Below, piece after piece: positions 7,353-11,911 of a stretch of 11,911 nucleotides of DNA (position 1 is its first letter; every line of letters begins with the position of its first letter). Source of the stretch: Streptomyces sp. NBS 14/10 (lineage in GTDB: Bacteria; Actinomycetota; Actinomycetes; Streptomycetales; Streptomycetaceae). The stretch is taken from NCBI RefSeq assembly GCF_002224125.1, contig NZ_NCSM01000073.1, positions 5,286 to 17,196 on the forward strand. The letters are read 5' to 3'. The translations under genes were made by a program, and so were the position numbers. Under the pieces are notes generated by a model. The model searched no databases. It worked only from the letters and a program-made list of their open reading frames with translations, and had not been told where the DNA came from.

Positions 7353-7406
7353 GCTTGTTGATGGGGACCCCTTCTCCGCCTCGGTCCCGCGTCCCCATCA
7401 ACAAGC
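7353..7406 (+). terminator. Perfect 16-bp stem-loop between mbtH and the NRPS gene
   Basis: The arms GCTTGTTGATGGGGAC (7353-7368) and GTCCCCATCAACAAGC (7391-7406) are perfectly complementary around a 22-nt loop. There is no T-run after it, but actinomycete terminators often lack one. A nested alternative stem, GGGACC (7364-7369) with GGTCCC (7383-7388), uses part of the left arm. It lies inside the presumed operon, 15 nt after the mbtH stop and 55 nt before the NRPS start, so partial termination, attenuation or mRNA stabilisation are all possible. Confidence 0.75.
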
Positions 7407-7461
7407 AGCAGCACACGCTGACGGAACAGGCGAACGGAATACACGGTCAAGGTGAGTGACG

Positions 7462-10400
7462 ATGCCTGAAGGTCGGAACACACGTCGAGAACTGTCGACG
7501 GCCCAGTCGGGAATCTGGTTTGGCCACAAGCTGGATCCGACCGGCCGCTCATACAACGTCAGCGAATTCGTCGAAATCCACGGTGAACTGGACCTGACCC
7601 TGTTTCGCGAGGCTTTCCGTCACACATTCAGGGAAACGGAGGTGCTTCACGTCCGCTTCGGGGAGGATGACGGCAAGGTCTGGCAAACCATCCAGACCCC
7701 GTCGGATCCCGACCTGTCCGTCATCGATGTCTCGGCGGAGCCGGACCCGATGGAGGCGGCGGAGCGATGGATCAACCAGGATCTGGCCCAGCCGGTAGAG
7801 CTGGGCGGCGGACGGCTGTACACATTCGCTCTGTTCACCGTCTCTCAGGATCTGACGCTTTGGTATGCGCGAACCCATCACATTGTGGTGGACTCCTACG
7901 GCGGCGCCATATTCCAGCGCCGCCTCGCCGAGATATACAACGACTTGAGGAAAGAGTTTCCCTACTCAGCTGGGAGCCTCGGATCCTACGACCTGCTCCT
8001 CCAAGAGCAGGTGGAATACCGCACCTCCGAAAGATACTCAAGCGACCGGCAGTACTGGATCGACAAGTTCGCGGACCACCCGGACGCCGTCAGCCCAGCC
8101 GTCGGGAACGGAAGCGCCCACGCGGGCGGAGATTTCCTCCGCTCGTCGGCCGACTTGAACCCCTCGGAGGCCGATCGCCTGCGCACGTTGGCCCTCACCG
8201 CGCGCACAACCTGGTCGGTCGTCGCGGTCGCCGCCGTCGCGGCGTATCTGAACCGACTGTCGGGAAGCCAGGACCTTGTCTTCGGACTTCCCGTGATGGG
8301 ACGCAAGAGCGCGAATTCAAGGATCACCCCGAGCACCACCTCGGACGTCCTGGCCCTGCGCCTCACCCTTCGTCCGGACATGACCTTCACTTCGCTGATC
8401 GAGCAATCGACGCGCGAAGTTCGCGGATCTCTTCGTCGCCAGCGCTACAGGTCGGAAGAGCTCATCCGCGAGCTACGGTCTCTGGGCCGGGACCGGCCTC
8501 TGTGGAATGTCTCCGCGAACATCATCTCCTTCGATGAGGACATCTACTTCACCGACCAGCCCGTCATCCCGCATAACCTCTCCAACGGCCCTGTGCGTGA
8601 CCTGTGCATCGTCGTACGCGGTGGGGATGAAGGTTCCGGGATCTCCATAGACTTCGACGGAAACGCCGCGCTGTACAGCCGTGAAGAGCTGGAGCGTCTG
8701 CAGAAGAACTTCCTCCGGCTTCTCAAGAACCTGATCGCCGAGCCGGAAACCGCCATCGGACAGGCCGACCTCCTGGATCCCGCCGAACGACGGCAACTCC
8801 TTCGCGGATGGAACGACCCGGTACATCAGAAGTCGGATGCGACGCTGCCGGAACTCTTCGAGGCACAGGCGCGGAGCGCGCCGGACGCTGTGGCCGTGGT
8901 CTTCGAAGGCCAGGAGCTGACGTACGGGGAGCTCAACGCGCGGGCGAACCGGCTGGCGCGGCATCTGATCTCGCGAGGTGCAGGGCCCGAACAGCTCGTG
9001 GCCTTAGCACTGCCTCGGTCTGCCGAACTGGTGGTGGCGTTGTTGGCGGTGCTCAAGTCGGGGGCGGGGTATGTGCCCGTCGACCCCGATTACCCCGCCG
9101 ACCGTATCCGCGGAATGCTCCAGGACGCCGAGCCCGCCCTGCTCGTCACGCACAGCACCATCAACGACCGCCTGATCCAGGACGCGGTCCGGCATTCCCC
9201 GGAGCAGATTCAACTCATCCTGCTCGACGAGGTCGGGACGGCGAAGTCGATTGAGCGCTGTCCGGACGCCGATGTTGCGGATGAGGACAGGGCGACGGCA
9301 CTTCTGCCCCGGCACCCGGCCTATGTCATCTACACCTCCGGCTCGACGGGCCGGCCCAAAGGTGTCGCGGTCACGCACGAGAATGTGGTCCGTCTGCTGT
9401 CGGCCACGAAGGACCGGTTCCAGTTCCAGGCCACGGACGTCTGGACCATGTTCCATTCGTATGCCTTCGACTTCTCCGTCTGGGAGGTATGGGGGTCTCT
9501 CCTGCACGGTGGTCGCCTTGTCGTGGTCAGTTACACGGCAAGCCGCTCACCGGACCTGATGCTCAATCTGATCCGCGACGAAGGCGTGACGATCCTCAAT
9601 CAGACGCCTTCCGCTTTTTACCAGCTGATGCAGGCCGAGGGGGAGGCCGAGGCTGGTGCTGGGGCCGGGGCCGGGGAAACGGCCCAGGATTGGTTCTCTG
9701 CCACCCGATTCATCATCTTCGGCGGCGAAGCGCTCGACGCGCGGCGGCTGACGGACTGGTACCAGCGGCATTCTGGTGAGCGCCCTGTCCTGGTGAATAT
9801 GTACGGCATCACCGAAACCACGGTCCACGTCACCTTCGCTCCGCTCAGCGCGGCCTCCCCGGCCGGAGAAGTGGGCCTCATCGGCCGCCAGATAGCCGAC
9901 CTCAGTGTGTATGTGCTGGATGCCGGACTGCAGCCGGTGCCGGTAGGCGTGGCGGGGGAGCTGTATGTGGCCGGGCCCGGCCTGGCGCGTGGCTATGTGA
10001 ACCAGCCCGCCGTGACGGCGGAGCGGTTTGTGGCGAATCCGTTCGGCACGGCGGCGGGGTCGCGGATGTATCGGACGGGGGATGTGGTCCGGTGGCGGGC
10101 GGACGGGCAGCTGGAGTTCGTGGGGCGTGCGGACGCCCAGGTCAAGGTGCGCGGTTTCCGTATCGAGCTGGGTGAGATCGAAGCCGTTCTGGCCGCACAG
10201 GACACGGTGGCGCAGGCAGCGGTGCTGGTGCGCGAAGACCGTCCGGGCGACAGGCGTCTGGTCGGATACGTGGTGCCATCCGCCGACGGTGAGGTGCAGA
10301 CCGACACGGCAGCGGTGCTGGGGTTCGTCAGGGATCGCCTGCCGGATTACATGGTGCCGTCCGCCTTGGTGGTGTTGGAACGCCTGCCACTGACGCCGAA

Positions 10401-11911
10401 CGGAAAGCTGGACCGCAAGGCCCTGCCCGCCCCCGACCACGCGGCAGCCATATCCGGGCGCGGGCCGCGGACACCGAGGGAGGAGGTTCTGTGCGGTCTG
10501 TTCGCGGAGGTGCTGGGTGTCGCCGAGGTTGGCATCGACGACAGCTTCTTCGCGCTCGGCGGACACTCACTGCTGGCGACACGCCTGATCAGCCGTATAC
10601 GGACCACCCTGGACACCGACCTCAGCATCCGCGCCCTGTTCGAGGCCCCGACCGTGGCCGACCTGGCCGAACACCTTGAGGCGTCGGCGGGGAACGCCAC
10701 CCAGGCCAAGCTCGGCGTGCGCGTGCGGCCCGAGGCGGTGCCGGTGTCTTTCGCACAGCGTCGGTTGTGGTTTTTGGGACAGATGGAGGGAGTCTCGGGT
10801 ACGTATAACGTGCCGTTGTCGTTGCGGTTGCGGGGGCGGTTGGATGTGGGGGCGTTGCGGTTGGCGGTGGGTGATGTGATGGGGCGGCATGAGAGTTTGC
10901 GGACGGTGTTTCCGCAGGTGGATGGGCAGCCGTTTCAGCGGATTGTGGAGGCTGAGGTGGCGGTGCCGTCGTTTGAGGTGGTTGATGTGGTGGGGGTGGG
11001 TGAGGGTGAGTTGGCTGGGTTGTTGGTGAGGGAGGCGGGGGCTGGGTTTGATCTGTCGTGTGATCTGCCGTTGCGGGTGCGGTTGTTTGCGCTGGGTGGG
11101 GATGAGTTTGTGTTGTTGGTGGTGGTGCATCATATTGCGGCTGATGGGTGGTCGATGGCGCCGTTGGCGCGGGATCTGTCGGTGGCGTATGGGGCGCGTG
11201 TGGCGGGTGGTGTGCCGGGGTGGGAGCCGCTGGAGGTGCAGTACGCGGATTACACGTTGTGGCAGCGTGAGGTGTTGGGGAGTGAGGATGATCCGGGGAG
11301 TGTGATTTCTCGGCAGTTGGGTTATTGGCGTGGTGTTCTGGCGGGTGTGCCGGAGCAGTTGGAGTTGCCGGTGGACCGGCCGCGGCCGGCGGTGGCGTCG
11401 CATGTGGGTGGGAGTGTGGGGGTGCGGGTGCCGGCTGGGGTGCATGGGCGGCTGGTGGAGCTGGCGCGGGGCAGCGGGGCGAGTGTCTTCATGACCGTCC
11501 AGGCCGCCCTGGCCGTCCTGCTCACCCGGATAGGCGCGGGCACTGATATTCCCATCGGCACCCCGATCGCCGGACGTACGGATGACGCTCTGGACGATCT
11601 GGTCGGCTTCTTCGTGAACACGCTGGTGTTGCGTACGGATGTGAGTGGTGATCCGACGTTCCGTGAGTTGGTGGGGCGGGTGCGGGAGACGGATCTGGGT
11701 GCGTTCGCGCATCAGGATGTGCCGTTCGAGCGGTTGGTGGAGGTGTTGAACCCGGAGCGGTCGATGGCGCGGCATCCGCTGTTCCAGGTGATGCTCTCCT
11801 TCCAGAACAACAGCCAGCCAGACGTCACCATGCCTGGCCTGGACATCACCGATCAGCCGTTGGGCGCGGTGGCGGTCAAGTTCGATCTGACGGTCAATCT
11901 CAGCGAGCTGC
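7462..11911 (+). CDS. Initiating NRPS subunit, C(starter)-A(Thr)-T-C... (partial, runs off the window)
   Basis: The first 1483 codons of a large NRPS are present. The ATG at 7462 has GGTGAG about 6 nt upstream. Domain 1 (about residues 11-440) is a condensation domain beginning [16 protein letters not shown], starter-like, with active motif HHIVVDS at 139-145, where the usual DG is DS. Domain 2 (about 462-985) is an adenylation domain: [11 protein letters not shown] at 624-634, and specificity residues Asp670, Phe671, Trp674, Asn713, Ile752, Gly754, Met780, Val788, His789, Lys982, the classical threonine code. A Gly/Ala-rich insertion lies near residues 726-738. Domain 3 is a carrier domain with LGGHSL and Ser1036. 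Domain 4 is a second condensation domain from 1094, with HHIAADGW at 1223-1230; no epimerase precedes it, so it is probably an LCL type. Codon 515 is a rare TTA. The subunit is predicted to acylate threonine and pass it to module 2, beyond the window. Confidence 0.95.
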   Translation, partial: MPEGRNTRRELSTAQSGIWFGHKLDPTGRSYNVSEFVEIHGELDLTLFREAFRHTFRETEVLHVRFGEDDGKVWQTIQTPSDPDLSVIDVSAEPDPMEAAERWINQDLAQPVELGGGRLYTFALFTVSQDLTLWYARTHHIVVDSYGGAIFQRRLAEIYNDLRKEFPYSAGSLGSYDLLLQEQVEYRTSERYSSDRQYWIDKFADHPDAVSPAVGNGSAHAGGDFLRSSADLNPSEADRLRTLALTARTTWSVVAVAAVAAYLNRLSGSQDLVFGLPVMGRKSANSRITPSTTSDVLALRLTLRPDMTFTSLIEQSTREVRGSLRRQRYRSEELIRELRSLGRDRPLWNVSANIISFDEDIYFTDQPVIPHNLSNGPVRDLCIVVRGGDEGSGISIDFDGNAALYSREELERLQKNFLRLLKNLIAEPETAIGQADLLDPAERRQLLRGWNDPVHQKSDATLPELFEAQARSAPDAVAVVFEGQELTYGELNARANRLARHLISRGAGPEQLVALALPRSAELVVALLAVLKSGAGYVPVDPDYPADRIRGMLQDAEPALLVTHSTINDRLIQDAVRHSPEQIQLILLDEVGTAKSIERCPDADVADEDRATALLPRHPAYVIYTSGSTGRPKGVAVTHENVVRLLSATKDRFQFQATDVWTMFHSYAFDFSVWEVWGSLLHGGRLVVVSYTASRSPDLMLNLIRDEGVTILNQTPSAFYQLMQAEGEAEAGAGAGAGETAQDWFSATRFIIFGGEALDARRLTDWYQRHSGERPVLVNMYGITETTVHVTFAPLSAASPAGEVGLIGRQIADLSVYVLDAGLQPVPVGVAGELYVAGPGLARGYVNQPAVTAERFVANPFGTAAGSRMYRTGDVVRWRADGQLEFVGRADAQVKVRGFRIELGEIEAVLAAQDTVAQAAVLVREDRPGDRRLVGYVVPSADGEVQTDTAAVLGFVRDRLPDYMVPSALVVLERLPLTPNGKLDRKALPAPDHAAAISGRGPRTPREEVLCGLFAEVLGVAEVGIDDSFFALGGHSLLATRLISRIRTTLDTDLSIRALFEAPTVADLAEHLEASAGNATQAKLGVRVRPEAVPVSFAQRRLWFLGQMEGVSGTYNVPLSLRLRGRLDVGALRLAVGDVMGRHESLRTVFPQVDGQPFQRIVEAEVAVPSFEVVDVVGVGEGELAGLLVREAGAGFDLSCDLPLRVRLFALGGDEFVLLVVVHHIAADGWSMAPLARDLSVAYGARVAGGVPGWEPLEVQYADYTLWQREVLGSEDDPGSVISRQLGYWRGVLAGVPEQLELPVDRPRPAVASHVGGSVGVRVPAGVHGRLVELARGSGASVFMTVQAALAVLLTRIGAGTDIPIGTPIAGRTDDALDDLVGFFVNTLVLRTDVSGDPTFRELVGRVRETDLGAFAHQDVPFERLVEVLNPERSMARHPLFQVMLSFQNNSQPDVTMPGLDITDQPLGAVAVKFDLTVNLSEL
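10741..10822. repeat. Inverted repeat copy B (condensation-domain start)
   Basis: This segment encodes [17 protein letters not shown] and the following GTYNVPLS at the start of the second condensation domain of the rightward NRPS. It matches the reverse complement of 1-82 with one mismatch. The paired segment encodes the first condensation domain of the leftward NRPS, about 10.7 kb away. Confidence 0.95.
10813..11480 (+). other. G/T-rich compositional block within the second condensation domain
   Basis: Across this stretch the coding strand is dominated by G and T, with leucine mostly TTG, valine GTG and glycine GGG or GGT, and very few C-ending codons. From about 11485 to 11620 the usual C-ending codons return, then G/T codons resume to about 11790. 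The rest of the NRPS uses mixed C/G endings. The reading frame is unbroken and the protein motifs are intact, so this is a difference in codon composition and not damage. It suggests that the domain is a mosaic of DNA from different sources. Confidence 0.7.

Noticed and set aside
9547..10566. Minus-strand open frame of 339 codons opposite the adenylation domain
   Set aside because: It is rich in His, Arg, Gln and Pro with no motif, and lies opposite clear adenylation and carrier motifs.
10567..11775. Long minus-strand open frame of 402 codons opposite the NRPS
   Set aside because: Its translation is dominated by His, Arg, Pro and Gln without any domain pattern. It is open only because the coding strand here is G/T-rich; the plus strand encodes intact carrier and condensation motifs.

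Overview
The window is GC-rich DNA with actinomycete, most likely Streptomyces, character. Third codon positions are mostly G or C, TTG and GTG starts are common, type II thioesterase, MbtH and NRPS families occur together, and a few rare TTA leucine codons appear in otherwise GC-rich genes. It reads as the central part of a lipopeptide-type nonribosomal peptide biosynthetic gene cluster. No regulator, tRNA, rRNA, transposase or CRISPR array was seen.

Layout: two divergent gene sets flank an intergenic region of about 510 nt (3856-4367). Leftward, on the minus strand, lie a SyrP-like Fe(II)/2-oxoglutarate hydroxylase (3855-2923), an ABC exporter with fused membrane and ATPase domains (2886-949), a type II thioesterase (934-179), and the first 29 codons of a second NRPS gene that begins with a condensation domain (88-1, leaving the window). 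Rightward, on the plus strand, lie a discrete acyl carrier protein (4368-4613), a catalytically complete ketosynthase (4616-5860), a ketosynthase-like protein lacking all three catalytic residues and so like a chain-length factor (5905-7032), MbtH (7119-7337), and the start of a large NRPS (7462 to beyond 11911) with domains C(starter-like)-A-T-C.

How they fit together: the ACP, KS and CLF-like proteins look like a type II acyl-chain builder. The first NRPS opens with a starter-type condensation domain, followed by an adenylation domain whose ten specificity residues read DFWNIGMVHK, the classical threonine code. The predicted start of the product is therefore an acyl-threonine. MbtH would support the adenylation domains, the SyrP-like enzyme would beta-hydroxylate a carrier-bound residue (Asp is the family precedent), the type II thioesterase would clear stalled carriers, and the ABC protein would export the peptide. 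The fatty-acyl or polyene/cinnamoyl nature of the cap cannot be decided, because no reductase, dehydratase or isomerase gene lies in the window.

The most striking non-gene signal is that the first 82 bases are an inverted copy, differing at one base, of 10741-10822. The starts of two condensation domains in two different NRPS genes are almost identical at DNA level. The plus-strand copy opens a block of unusual G/T-rich codon use, which suggests condensation-domain duplication or gene conversion.
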